Below are positions 1 to 11,810 of a stretch of 64,000 bases of DNA, one piece after another. Made by a program: the position numbers and the translations under genes. Each line of letters opens with the position of its first letter. Position 1 is the first letter of the stretch. A model generated the notes under the pieces. That model did no database searches. It saw only the letters and a program-made list of their open reading frames with translations, and had not been told where the DNA came from. This DNA is from Vitellaria paradoxa (taxonomy: Eukaryota; Streptophyta; Magnoliopsida; Ericales; Sapotaceae): assembly GCA_019916065.1 (NCBI GenBank), contig CM034237.1, positions 41,894,485-41,958,484 of the forward strand. The letters are read 5' to 3'.

Positions 1-1912
1 AAGTCCAAAAAAAATCGTAAGAATTAACGGGTCAAAGATTTTACCGGTAAATAGTATTTTGGACTTAACTTTTGATTTATAAGAAATTACGCGATCTGCC
101 ACACTTTTTCAAAAAGTTCTCGCAGAGGCTCACGACGTGACAATGAGGGAGAGTAAAAGATCTGACAAGCATGCTCAATTTCACACGAAGTCCTTGTGAC
201 AGTCTCAAGTTTTGCATGTTGATTCAGCATTTATTATACCTCCATGGTTACATTTCTTTTTAACAAAACGATTGACTTGTGACTTGGTTTAGTTTAACTC
301 TGAATATGAGTTGAACTAATAAATTTTGAACAATAGATTTCTAACGCTTTAATCTACATATAAGTTTACAATACTTAGCAAGATCATTTGATCATATATT
401 ATTAATTATCAAATTAATTATGTACGTAATCAGAATATTCAATCTAAAGATTTCATTTTTTTTTTTCGACTAAGATAGCATTTTTTATAATGAATATTAT
501 AATTAAACTATGCAATTTCGTTTCTTTAGTAGCAAACAAATATTTAGCTATCAATTAAGAATAAGTTATCATACTATTTTATTTATTTATTTTTAAATCA
601 ACATCATGATGTGGTCCACCCGTGATGCTTGATATTCTCTTGCATGGTATTTTCACAATTAAAGTAAGATATACAAATTTACTTTATAAATTGTGAAAAT
701 ATCCCTTTTTTATTTTTTTAAAATTATTCACATATATACCACATGTGAATACAGTTCAAGTATCACATTATACTGGAAATCAAAATTTTATTTTTATTTT
801 TATTTTTCAATACGAGAAACAAAAATAATGTTAACCCAAACAATTGTAGTTCAAATTTCAACATCGTTAAGAGGGGAGGACCTTATAAACTTATGTTATA
901 CATTATAATTGAAGGAAATTAGCACTAAAATAGGTATAAGGGGGAAAAAAGGCTAGTCAAGCAGGTGGAGTAACGGCAATCTTGTAATTATTATTACGTA
1001 ATTCTAATTACATTTTATGAGGCAATAATTAAATAATTTTCCATCACAAATTTTCCAACACCAACCCCACACAAGTGAGAGGAACAAATAAGTCAAAAGC
1101 TAAGAAATTATCTCCAGGCGCAACGAACTAGAAAGACGCACGCTTTAAAAGCAACAATTAATGTCACTTTCGTTAAAGAAGCAACATATATAGACGACAA
1201 TTGAAGGAAGAGACACATTAAGTTATTACTCTTTTGAAAACAATAACAATGCGACTCTTTTTTTTCATGATTATATGGCAAATCTTTTGACGCCCAAGGG
1301 CGGAACGTTCATGCATGCGTTTGGTAGGCTGGTAGCACTGTAACGCGCACGCGCACACACACATGTATGGTTTTTTACATGTAAATGATGGTTTGTGCCG
1401 GTAGTGTATATATATACACATAGAATGACGGCTTCAGAAATTTTAGATGATGGGATCATATAATTTTAAATAGTAATTACAAAATAATAAGTAAAGTAAA
1501 CATTTTAATAAATTGATCTAATGTTTTCGACAAAAATATGTGAACAATAGTAATTTTAAAATTGTTTTGGTGGGTTCAAAAAAATTTTAATGGGATTAAA
1601 GTTATCAAAATATTTTAAACAAAAAAAAGTTTTTTAGAAAATTTTTATTAGCTAATGTGGTCAAATAACTCTACGAGCTATAATGTGGCGCTACTCCTAT
1701 ATATATATATATATATATAAGAATAAAAATTATGATTTACTAGAAATATGTAATACTGTCATGCACTTTTTTTTTTTTTTTTTTTTGTAAATAAATTGCA
1801 TTGCAATAGACTTTTTATTAAAAAGAAAAATATAGACCTACATCCGAGCTACATTATTCTAACGGTAAATAATATCGTTTGAATATTTTTTATTTTTGTC
1901 AAAATAATGTAT

Positions 1913-1947
<35 letters not shown>

Positions 1948-2134
1948 TAATAATTGTAAAATTACACTGGTAAAAATAAAAAAAAGTGCTTTGACACTTA
2001 ATATCAGTTTCCTATTATAGCGAACGCCCTACACCAACTTGAAGCTCACAATGTAACATTGCGACGGCATTTTGTTAAAGTTTGGGTTTATTAGCAGTAT
2101 TGGGAAAACGTTGGGTTTTTATCTACATCACACA
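1..2134. other. AT-rich intergenic DNA
   Basis: I see no gene here. The stretch is AT-rich with poly(T) runs and short (TA)n tracts near 1699-1719 and 1912-1946. The short open frames lack family motifs and sit in low-complexity sequence. Confidence 0.6.
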
Positions 2135-2142
2135 TATATAGT

Positions 2143-2394
2143 TAGTGGCAGAGCCAGAGCTTTTTTTTAGGTGTGACGTAAAATTTTTTTTATTATTTTT
2201 TTTATTACTCTAAATAAAATCTTTTCCATGTGTGCAATTTTTTCTAGGTGTGATATAATTTTTTTTTTTTTTTTTTATCATTCTCAATCAAAATTTTTCT
2301 AAGTGTATGTATATAGACAAAATAAATTTTTTTTTTTTTTTGAAATTTCAGCTATGGCAGCCACTCACTCTCCACTAAGTGTGACTCCGCCCCT
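2143..2394. mobile_element. Short hAT-like MITE with 8-9 bp target duplication
   Basis: A segment of about 250 bp is bounded by the direct repeat ATATATAGT at 2134-2142 and 2395-2403, matching the 8-bp duplications made by hAT transposases. Its left end (TAGTGGCAGAGCCAGA) and the reverse complement of its right end (GGGGCGGAGTCACACT) form an imperfect terminal inverted repeat. The interior is T-rich with two GGTGTGA-containing stretches and no coding capacity. Superfamily assignment rests on duplication length and terminal style. Part of the duplication lies in a TA-rich context, so it is less decisive than a complex sequence would be. Confidence 0.6.
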
Positions 2395-2403
2395 ATATAT
2401 AGT

Positions 2404-3318
2404 CCATGTTTGCCGGAAAAAATACAAGAAATCAAACATAATATTCGGCAAACATAAATTTCATGTCTAGACTGTAAACACAAAAGAAATATAAGAACAA
2501 TTTAAATTTTATTGTTTTGAATAAAATTAAATATAAAATCTAGAATGTTCTAATATAAAAAAAAAAATCAACCATCTGATTTTTCTCTTTAAAACGTCAA
2601 TTTGAGAGATTAAGTTTTCGATTTCTACTCAATTGATTGAATCTTCTTACTTCTGAATGTTAACTAAGAGTTTCGAGTTTAACTTTTAATCAAAAGATGG
2701 AGTCTTTTTACTCAAGAACGTAAATTTGAGGGCCTAAAGTTTGGTCTTAAGTTGAATAATTTAATTTTCTTTTTTGATAAAACCTTCAGACTTTTAGAAA
2801 CTTATTACTCTAAGGGAGCTTTCAAAAAATTTAATACTGACAAAAGAATTCTCGAGATATTTTTTTAAGGTCAAAAGAGGTTTTTCATTTTTTTCCCCTT
2901 GAATCATTACCCCTACTTATAGTAAAGGTGCTACCTCGCATTTTCCTTATTCGTTGATGATTATTTCAATTTAAAAGTAAAATCAATAAAAATATTTATA
3001 TGCTTGTGACAAAACTGAATTGCTCACTCCTTGTCATCTTCAAGGACTGTATTATTTTACAAGTGACAATTTGTAATACATTCGCTTATGTTATTTTATG
3101 AGACTCTTATAAGATGACAATATTTAGTTTAGCAAATCTTATATTTATTTAAGATTTCATATGATATGTGACGATAACTGATTAACAGGTACAGAAGGAA
3201 TTTACGCACATAGGGCTGGGAAGATAAATTTCATTCGATCTTCAGCCTTGAATGTCGATCTTGAAGAAAATCCAAGGGAGAATGAGGATCACGACTGGAT
3301 TGCCAAAGGGAAGACTAA
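2404..3318. other. Intergenic DNA, no gene recognised
   Basis: AT-rich spacer. A short stretch of more balanced composition at about 3190-3320 has codon-like texture but no recognisable family and no long open frame. Confidence 0.5.
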
Positions 3319-3665
3319 GGCCGTGTTTGATTATGGAATTCAAAAAAAAAAAAAAGAAAAGAAGAGGAGAGATTGGACTATTGGTCTAGTGGAGCCCAAC
3401 ATCCTTTTATTTGGGTTTATAAAATAACTAAAGAGAACAAGTCTACTTTGGATTTGTTTTCTGCTAAAATCTAAAGATTCAAAATTATTTTCATCACATC
3501 ACATCACATGTTAAATCACATTTTTTATCCCACTTTATATCCAACTGACCAAACACCAAAAATATAATATCACATAAAAAATTAATTTCATATTATATCC
3601 AATCTTATATATTATCTGATTGTATTACTTATACCCATCATCCATCCCTCAAATCAAACGTGTGC
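3319..3665. mobile_element. Putative MITE with GTTTGATT termini
   Basis: The left end GGCCGTGTTTGATT and the reverse complement of the right end (GCACACGTTTGATT) form an inverted repeat enclosing about 350 bp of AT-rich non-coding DNA. The flanking trinucleotides are TAA on the left and TTA on the right. That is reminiscent of PIF/Harbinger target sites but not an exact duplication. The element lies 15 bp from the hAT-like duplication that begins at 3681. Confidence 0.45.
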
Positions 3666-3688
3666 TTACTCATAATTGGGTTGTAAAT

Positions 3689-4409
3689 AGGGATGGCCAT
3701 CTCGGCCGACCCATTCGTACTCTACCCGATCCCCGCCCCAAACGAGTAGGGGATTCAGAGATTTTTTGGGAATCGGGTAGGGTATAAGGGCATTTTTTAA
3801 ACAAATTTGGGGATCGGGTAGGGTACGGGTATGAGCCTGTCCCCCCTACCCTACTCTACCTATTCCCCGACCCTCTCCATATTCTCGTGTATATATATAT
3901 TTAATTTTTTAGTATATTTGTTACTACAAATTTCTCAGTAAGGTAGGAAATTAAGATTTTGAGTTTCTTTATCTATCAATTTCCTATTAAATTAATTTGT
4001 TTTCTAATTTACAAAGAAACTATAAATTGAGATAGACCAATTATGAATGTTTTTTTATTTACTTTTCTTATCTTGAACCATAGAATCTATTAACATGGTA
4101 CGAAAATAGAAACTTAATAAGTGCTTTCTAAATATATATATATATGATATTTTTTTATTTTTTAAATATGCATTAGAATTTTGCTCTATTTTTTATAAGT
4201 CATATTTTAGAATTTTTGTATTTTTATATTTTTTTTCAATTTAGGTACCCATTTCTCCATGGGATCCCCATTCCCCGTTTGGGTCGGAGATGGGTGGTAA
4301 AAATAAATTCCCAATGAAAATCGGGTAAAGTATGAGAATTGATTTTAATTTAAGAATCAAGTATGAAAATACATGTACCCGTCCCTTACCCGCCGCATGC
4401 CCATCCTAG
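3689..4409. mobile_element. Non-autonomous hAT-like element, 8-bp TSD TTGTAAAT
   Basis: The octamer TTGTAAAT occurs at 3681-3688 and again at 4410-4417, flanking about 720 bp. The left end begins AGGGATGGCCAT and the reverse complement of the right end reads TAGGATGGGCAT, an imperfect terminal inverted repeat of the hAT style. Subterminal sequence on both sides is rich in the alternating motif GGGTA / TACCC (for example GGGGATCGGGTAGGG), while the middle is AT-rich and has no transposase. An 8-bp duplication plus short imperfect inverted repeat is the hAT hallmark. The element lacks coding capacity, so it would depend on a transposase elsewhere. Confidence 0.7.
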
Positions 4410-4435
4410 TTGTAAATAAGGATTGGGTTGCCCCG

Positions 4436-4702
4436 CCCCTTCGGGGGTGGCCGAGTGGAAGTCGGGCTTGCCTTAAGAGCTTGGGCCTCTCGAGGTTCCG
4501 GGTTCGACTCCCCCATGGGGGGTGGGTTACCGCTGTAATGGCGGGAGCCTAAAGGCCTCCTCTCGGTCGTGCCGGTCAGCCAGGGCTTGCCTAGGCTGGT
4601 TAACTCTCCAGGGGCCGTTGCCAGCTCGGATCCTGGAGCGTGCTTCGCTCTGTGTGCACCCCAGTACGGAGTAGCGGCTGCGGACTTCTACGTACCAGAA
4701 GA
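4436..4702 (+). mobile_element. tRNA-derived SINE with perfect 14-bp TSD
   Basis: A GC-rich insert of about 267 bp is flanked by the perfect 14-bp direct repeat ATTGGGTTGCCCCG at 4422-4435 and 4703-4716. Its head carries an RNA polymerase III A box (TGGCCGAGTGG, 4448-4458) and B box (GGTTCGACTCC, 4501-4511) at tRNA-like spacing. The roughly 190-bp body is unrelated to tRNA. This is the layout of a SINE mobilised by LINE machinery. A genuine tRNA gene is unlikely because the sequence does not close into an acceptor stem and target duplications bound a much longer unit. The 3' end shows no poly(A) or poly(T) tail, which is odd for most plant SINEs. Confidence 0.8.
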
Positions 4703-4716
4703 ATTGGGTTGCCCCG

Positions 4717-6754
4717 ATTATAAATTCAGCTCAAGTCACATACCATGGACCAAATGGCACTGAGTATGGCTGAGGAATCTAAAACTGGACACATTTGTAG
4801 ACAAAGCATCGTAATTGGGCTGCTGCACCTTAGGCCGAACCCAAGTGTAGTTTTGTTAGTTCGATCTATTAGACAAGTTCTCAATTTCGTTACAATTACA
4901 TTACATCTTTATCTTGTCTTATATTATATACACTTTATCTTGTCTTATATTATTTTACTATTTTATCTTATCTTACCATTATATAAAAGTATAAATAATT
5001 AAAAATTTAATTTCAGATAAAAAAATATTTTTATAAAAACTATAAATATCTACAAACTCCATTAATTAATACATCATTTTTGTTATCAAAATTACCCTCA
5101 TAAAAATCATAAATACCTAAAAATTCCATGATTTAATGCATTGAAAAACTTTTCTAAACAAAAGCATGATCATACAAATCATAAATATCTACGAACTTTA
5201 TGATTTAATACATAAATTCTTTTTGACAAAAATTATTATCTTAAAATTATAAAAACCTAAAAGCTCTATGATGTAGTATATATTAATATTACTAGTTAAT
5301 ACGACGTGAATTAAAATATGTTAACTTGCCTATTTTTTTTATTATTTGAAAATTCAATTAATATTGATAGCCTTTGTATTCTTGTTTTTACTACGGTTCA
5401 CAATTTAGGCTCAAAGCAAATTAAACTATCACTATTGATTGTGAAATTAAACCGCATTCACTTGGTAATAATACAACCAAAATTATTTTTATATATGAAA
5501 TCTAAACATATATACACCTTATTATATATATTTATAGTGATATAAAGGATAACCAATTTAAATTTTTTTTTTTTGGTGTAAAATTTCATTCAATTTTTTA
5601 ATTCTACAAATACCCAATTCCACTTAACTACTCTTTAACTTTTCTGTCTAACTTATTATTCTGTAATTAACTTATAAAAATAAATGAAACATTGGGTAAA
5701 AAATAAGAAGTGAGAGAAAAAAATTTGAGACAAAGAATTATTCTTATAAATGTAATACATTACAAGTTATATTTACGCGTAATACACTACGAGGAAAAAA
5801 AAAAAGAAAGAAAAAAAAAAAGAAGAAAAAACAATTCTCTGTCCTTTCATTTATTTATTTATTTATTATTATTTTTTTTTTGGCACTACACTTATCCCTC
5901 CTACTAATTCCACAAAGTGGGCATAAAACAATATTTTGTTAGATATGAGGACGGCCTTATCGGTTGGCTATTAAGGTAATTGTCTCACGCTCCACAATGT
6001 GGTATGATTTGATATATTTACGTATACATATGTGATATATAACTATATATATATTGATATATATGACTTAATATCTCACACAATTCGTAATTTTTATTAT
6101 TGAAATTTTTAATTTTCCAAACTCTTAATTTTCTTAGAATCCTGAAGTGTCACAAGAGCTCTTTTTGTTCTTATTAAAAGTTAATAATTTTTTGCTTTCT
6201 GATCCTCATCCTTCTCTCTCTCCCTATATCTTTTTTACAAAATCTCCATATATCAACAGTTCTTTTTGTTCTAATTAAAAGTTGATAATCTTTCACTTTC
6301 TCATCCTTATCTCAAATGACTCAACCCGCTTCACAGATTTAAAAACTAAGTTTAAAAAATTAGTTCTTCTTCCCTACTTTCTAGGGGATCCTATCTATCT
6401 GCAAACCATTAAATTTAATAAGTTGTAAGCGTGATCTGTTTTTGTTCAAGTCTTCACCTAAAAACTAAACTAAAATGTTGTCTTTACTTTTATTTTTTAC
6501 CTAACCATTTTTTAAATAATGATTTATTTTGTTAGATTATATATTTGTTAGCACTGTTTCCTCACAATTGTAAAAATATTTTGATAAATGTATTAATGGT
6601 TATTTTTCCTTTTAGGCCGCAGAGTATTTGAGATAATTAAAAAACGGTTAGTCTTATTAAATATTTCATCTTTTAAATCCCAAATTTCTACGTCCGGCAC
6701 TAAAAGTAAAAGACAGAAATTAGAGAAATAATGTGTTAAAAATTGTTATTTATG
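4717..6754. other. AT-rich intergenic DNA
   Basis: No gene is recognised. The stretch contains purine-rich low-complexity sequence around 5795-5830, a (TTTA)n-like tract near 5850-5870 and other AT-rich DNA up to the LTR of the next element. Confidence 0.55.
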
Positions 6755-7198
6755 TGATACGATCTTCACCACAAAAGTAACAGACTATTCTTGTTCACAG
6801 TGCAAAACGATCAAGAATTTGCTTTAAAGAGCAAAATATCAATATATTCGTAATGATCCTCAATTACAACTTTTACACACCTAAATATCTTTATCCTAAA
6901 AACTAGGACATTAACAGATAACTACCTTCACTAGATAACTACCAAACATTTACATAGCAACTTAAATAAGAAATATAATTAAACAAATAAAAGAAATACA
7001 TATAAGCCATGATTGGCTCCTCTATTTCTCTCTCCTCTACTTCCCCATGACCCATCCCTCTAACCCACTAAGGTTGCCATGTCAATTTCTCTTTTCTCTC
7101 CTACAGCATTGCTGTCATTTTCTTGCGTAACCTCCAAGCATGTGAGATATTTTAGGTTAGATTTTTTATCACGCTTGCCACGTCTAAGTGGGACTGCA
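6755..7198 (-). repeat. 3' LTR of the chromovirus
   Basis: This copy aligns along its whole length with 11811-12248. On the plus strand it begins TGATACGATCTT and ends GGACTGCA, giving the TG...CA ends typical of LTRs. On the minus strand the sequence just upstream (GGGGGTGGTGATAA) is a good polypurine tract for plus-strand priming. Confidence 0.85.
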
Positions 7199-8480
7199 TT
7201 ATCACCACCCCCATGGAGATGAACCTTGTCCTCAAGGTTGAATTCTAGAAATTGTCGTTGTAAAATCGAAATTGGTTCCTGTGTTGTTTCTTCTAGTGTG
7301 AGTTGCTTCCAATGAACTAACCCCTCCATAATATGTTGTCCCTGGACCTGAACGAGACGAGTGTCCAGAATGTCAATTGGCTCAACTGTTTTTCCCCCAT
7401 CATCAATTAAAATTGGTAGTTCAGATACCCTTACAACTATGTCACCCAACGTTTTCTTTAGTAAGGATACATGAATAATGGGATGAACACGGGCTGTCGC
7501 GGTAGTGCTAACTTATAGGCAACTTTTCCTATTTGTGCTATGACTTGGTAAGGACTAAAGTAGTGGCTCACAAGTTTTTGATAAGCATGCTTAAAAACTA
7601 AATGTTGCCTATAAGGTTGAAGCCATAAGTATACCCAATCACCAATATCAAATTACTCTTCACAAAGATGTGCATGACTCAAATTTTTTTCTATGCATGT
7701 TAACGCACAGTTTGCATATTAATGCACAGTTCAAATTTTTTTTCTATGCATAGTTCGCATATTAATGCATTTTTTTCTGTGCATGACTCAAATTTTTGCA
7801 GAGAACATGAAGAATTTAATCCCGCACTTGTAACTCGCGATCTACATCCCCCACAACTGCTTCACTAGGGACATACATGGAAACTGTCGAAAGAACTTGT
7901 CCGTATAAGGCTTCAAATGGTGTCATGTCGACTAAATGATGGAAAGTCATGTTGTACCAGAATTTAGCCCATGCCAAGTATTGTTCCCAAGCTCGGGGAT
8001 TCTCTTGCACAAAACATATTAAGAATTGCTCAAGGCATCGGTTCACAACTTCGGTTTGACTATCCGTTTGAGGTTGGTAGGTGGAATTCGTCCAAAGTTT
8101 GGTTCCCTGTGACTTAAAACATTTCTTGCCAAAATAGGGTAAGAAAAATACAATCTTGATCGCTTACAGTGGTATAGGGTATACCATGTAATTTAACAAT
8201 ATTCCAAACAAAAACCTCTGCCACTTGCTTTGCCATATATAGATGAGATAATGCAATAAAGTAGGCATATTTAGTGAAATGATCAACAACAACAAAAATT
8301 GAGTATTTACCCAATGATTTTGGCAATCTGTCCACGAAATCTATGGATATATCTTCCCATGCTCGTGTAGGAATTGGTCGTGGCTCTAGAAGGCCAGCGG
8401 AAGATCAATGCTCTAACTTGTTTCTTTGATAAACATCACATTCTTGAGCATACTTCTTTACGTCACTCTTCATGCCCGGT
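7060..8480 (-). pseudogene. Chromovirus integrase and chromodomain remnants
   Basis: Minus-strand fragments carry integrase homology. Near 8400-8460 is the second half of the zinc-binding domain (ECDVYQRNK). The fragment at 8114-8335 shows the core pattern VVVDHFTKYAYFIAL...HGIPYTTVSDQD, with the catalytic Asp of VSDRD preserved. The fragment at 7816-8046 continues the core (WYNMTFHHLVDMTPFEALYG). At 7060-7449 a chromodomain-like stretch (ILDTRLVQ...GLVHWKQLTLEE) is followed by LEDKVHLHGGGDN, which overlaps the polypurine tract; the last residues of this open frame run into the 3' LTR. The fragments are in different frames with stops between. In intact elements this region encodes cDNA integration and chromatin targeting; here it cannot make one protein. 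Confidence 0.85.
7668..7798. repeat. Interspersed short repeat inside pol remnant
   Basis: Motifs such as TGTGCATGACTCAAATTTTT, TATGCAT and GCATATTAATGCA recur two or three times within about 130 bp, between the integrase core and the chromodomain. The stretch is unlike the neighbouring pol sequence and looks like local duplication or slippage after the element decayed. Confidence 0.5.
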
Positions 8481-8639
8481 CAATTTTTTCTGACCCAACC
8501 TTTTATAGGTCCGTAAACTCCTTGAGAGTGCACCCCAATCTTTGAATCATGGAACTCTTGAACTAAGCTAGTACGTAAAGCAACATCAGGTGGAATCAAT
8601 ACTCAATTATTGAAGAAAACATACATATAGCGTGATGTG

Positions 8640-9990
8640 TATTGATCAAGTAGCCCAGTTTTTGCAACTCCTGCCCTACGAATAGCCAGGTAATTTGGGT
8701 CTTGTTTGGTTAATTCCCAAATCCTCGACCAATTGGCCTACTCTGAAATTGATATTGCTTGTAATTGTTGTTCCTATTCAGTCTGTGGCTTCCTCGACAA
8801 TGCATCAGCTAGGTTGTTTTCCTTCTTGAGTCAGTACACAATTTCGTATGTAAACCCGAGTAGTTTGACAATCCACTTTTGTTACTCGAGGGTGGTAATC
8901 CTTTGTCCTAGCAAATAACGAAGGCTTTTCTAATCTATACAAATTTTGAACTTCTATCCCAATAAATACTGTCGCCATAATTTAATAGCCATGAGGATAA
9001 CTAACATTTCCTTGTCATAAATTGACCAAGTTTGTTTTGTTGGGCTGATGGCTTTACTCATATAGGCAGTTTTGTTGAGTTAAAACAGGCCCTACTCCCA
9101 CTCCCGATGCATCTGTCTCGATGATAAATTCTTTTTCGAAATTTGGCAAAGCTAAAACCAAAGTAGTTGTCATAACCATTTTGAGGGTATTGAATGTTGC
9201 ATTTGCTTTTTCTTGCCACCCAAATTGGCCATTTTTCAACAGTTGGGACAATGGTTTAGCAATTAACCCGTAATTTTTGACAAACTTAAGGTAATACCCG
9301 ATTAAGCCTATGAATCCCCTCAATTTCGTAATGTTCTTTGGTATGGGCCAAGCATACATGTCCTCAATTTTCTTCTTATCCATTCTAACCCCATCACTTG
9401 TAATGACGTGACCGAGATACTCAACCTCCATCCGACCAAATGAACACTTAGATAATTTGATGAAGAAGATGTGGTGGGTAAAGATCCCTAAGGTGATCCT
9501 AATGTGTTCGAGATGTTCCGACCATGTTTGACTATAAATCAATATGTCATCAAAAAATATCAGAATGAATTTTCATAAATGTTTCTTGAAAATTGCATTC
9601 ATGGCAGCTTGGAAAGTGGACGGTGCATGTCCAAATGGCATGACCCAATACTCAAAGTGGCCGTTCTGGGTTCGAAAGGCGGTTTTGTGAATATCATCTG
9701 GGACTAGACGAATTTGATGATATCCTGCTCTCAAGTCCAAGTTCATAAAATAAGCCGACCCATATAATTCATCCATCATGTTGTCTATGATAGGTATTGG
9801 AAAACGATCCTTCACTGTCACTACATTTAGGGCATGGTTGTCGATACAAAATCTCCACATCTCATCTTTCTTCTTAACCAACAGAATCGGTGAGGAAAAT
9901 AGACTGGTGCTTGGTCGTATCAAACCCAGATGTAACATTTCTTCAACTTGACGCTCTATCTCATTTTTTTGAAAGTGTGTATATCTTCTG
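8640..9990 (-). pseudogene. Chromovirus reverse transcriptase and RNase H remnants
   Basis: The minus-strand fragment at 9573-9938 contains reverse-transcriptase blocks: [43 protein letters not shown] and [20 protein letters not shown] stop follows ...FKKHL, then translation continues in the same frame through the catalytic FFDDILIYS (Asp-Asp codons at 9546-9551) into the fragment at 9054-9542 with YLGHVITSDGV, LRGFIGLIGYY and the RNase H entry IIETDASGVGVG. RNase H pieces (YDKEMLVI, YLKKENNLADALSRK-like) continue to about 8780. Catalytic residues of the polymerase are intact while the frame is broken, so it is a decayed copy of an originally functional enzyme. Confidence 0.9.
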
Positions 9991-10349
9991 TAAGGGGATT
10001 CACAGGTTTTATTTCATCCTTTAACAAAATTCGATGGTCGAATTCTCGACTGGGAGGCAAAGTTGTTTGTTCTTCCATTACGTGAACAAATTCATATAGT
10101 ATAATTTGCATATCATGGGCAAAAAACTAACCTCACTTTCTCTTTGCGGGCATTGGCTATGGTCTCCTTGTAGGCAGAATAGCTCAGCACCACCCCTAAG
10201 GTCATGTAATAATGAACTCACATCAATGGCAGCCAACTCATACATTGGTTGGGCAACGATGCGAAATGTTCAATGATCACACGTGAACTTCATGGACATT
10301 TTTCCCCAATCTGAAATTACCAGACCAAGACTAGCCAACCATTGCACCC

Positions 10350-10660
10350 CCAATACAAGGTCCAATCTAATCAACGGAAGCGAGTACAAGGTAGTCACAA
10401 ACTAGTACCCCTAGATTTCGATATTCACATTGTCATACTTTTTTATGCAAGTAATTCGTTCCCCATTTGTAGCTTTTACCGCAAAGGGTTCAGCTAGTGT
10501 AACCGCAAGTCCTATTTTTTATGCAATCCTTCGATTAATTAATGAAATTATGGCTTGATCCACTATCCACAAGGGCCACAACTTGATGTCCCTCAATGTT
10601 TATGTAGACCCGCATCGTCTGCGAACCAGCTCCTCTTGTTAAGGGGTGGATCGATATTAA
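10350..10660 (-). pseudogene. Chromovirus aspartic protease remnant
   Basis: On the minus strand the segment encodes IEGHQVVALVDSGS, containing the retropepsin active-site triad D-S-G at about 10559-10567. It lies between the Gag zinc knuckle and reverse transcriptase, the expected position. No long open frame spans it because stops interrupt on both sides. Confidence 0.75.
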
Positions 10661-10761
10661 CGGATCCTCTTGATCTTTATCTTTGTTAACTGTAACCTGC
10701 TCCTCCAAATCTACAACCTCTTCATCTTCAATGCTTTCAATGACAAAGGTTTGGGGAACCT

Positions 10762-11760
10762 TATTTTATGAACAGCGGTGACTCGGTACAAATTTCTCAC
10801 CACAATTAAAGCATAAGTTCCGGGCTTATCGTTTTTGCATCTCATCCTAAGTTAACTGTTTAAATTTTGATTGTGATGACATTCCACTCTTCACTTCGTT
10901 TGTTTGATTAACAGTGATGGGTTTGGGGGGCTAATCGATTAGACATGATAACCCACTTAGTTTGTTGTATTTGATCGATTTGTTTGCAGGCTAGCTTGAT
11001 TGCTCCAGCTAATGTCTTGGGTGAAAACATTCGAATCTTAGAGGAAATTTCCTCCTTAAGTCTGCCCATGAAGGCTCACTTCAATGCCCACTGTGACCAT
11101 CCCGTCACCTTATCAGATAATCACTCAAACTCCTTAAGATACTCGCCAAAAGACCCAGTTTGCTGAATTTTGTGTAAAGACTCATCAAAATCCTCAAAAC
11201 TCGTGGGTCCGAATTGAACCGTGTTTGCTTTCTTGAAGCGCTTCCACGTCACAATTTTTCCTTTTCTCTTACACTACTTCTTGAACCACCTCCACCATGC
11301 ATTTCCCTTGCCTTCCAAATTAAAAGAGGCAACTTCCACCTTCTTCTTTCCTTACACCGACTGGGTCGAGAAGAATTGGCGTGCTCGATCAAGCTAAACA
11401 TCAAGATCAACTCCTTGGAATCGTGGAAATTCCATTTTAATTGGTTTAAAGTATCGGTGCTTCTTTTCTTTTCCTGCTTTACTTCTGACCGAAAAATCTG
11501 AATTTCCTCCATCTAAATCCATAAACTCCGAGTTCGAAGATGTTACCGAGTCCGACGTAGAGGATTGATTGTTCAATTTGTCCCCAGTGTTCCCTTCATT
11601 CATTTTTTTTGATCTAATTTTTCGCTTCATTCTAATTTGCTCCTCAATCCTTTGCAACGCCTCTTATAAGGATTGCATTACTTTGGCCGATTCAATTTGT
11701 CCCTCTATCAACTGAGTTACCAAAGTTTCCAATACCTCTATCCGATCTTTGTTCATAGCC
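10762..11760 (-). pseudogene. Chromovirus Gag remnant with zinc knuckle
   Basis: The fragment at 11394-11657 has a charged N-terminal region with a predicted helical start (MQRIEEQIRMKRK) leading to KMEFPRFQGVDLDV, which resembles the capsid entry motif (DFPRFDG) of chromovirus Gag. At 10772-10813 a shifted frame encodes LCFNCGEKFVPSHRC, the zinc-knuckle nucleic-acid-binding motif of this lineage. Gag forms the virus-like particle that packages element RNA. The reading frame is interrupted several times and no intact protein is possible. Confidence 0.8.
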
Positions 11761-11791
11761 ATGGGACTCACACCAAAAATGGAATTTGTTC

Positions 11792-11806
11792 CTCACTTTG
11801 ATACCA
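11792..11806 (-). other. Primer-binding site (initiator Met tRNA)
   Basis: On the minus strand, four bases after the 5' LTR, the sequence TGGTATCAAAGTGAG matches the standard plant initiator-Met primer site (TGGTATCAGAGC) closely. It fixes the element's orientation as minus. Confidence 0.85.
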
Positions 11807-11810
11807 AAAA

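Noticed and set aside
4440..4515. A nuclear tRNA gene (Leu/Ser-like)
   Set aside because: A and B boxes are present, but there is no closing acceptor stem, the sequence continues into an unrelated body, and a 14-bp target duplication bounds the longer unit, so it is a SINE.
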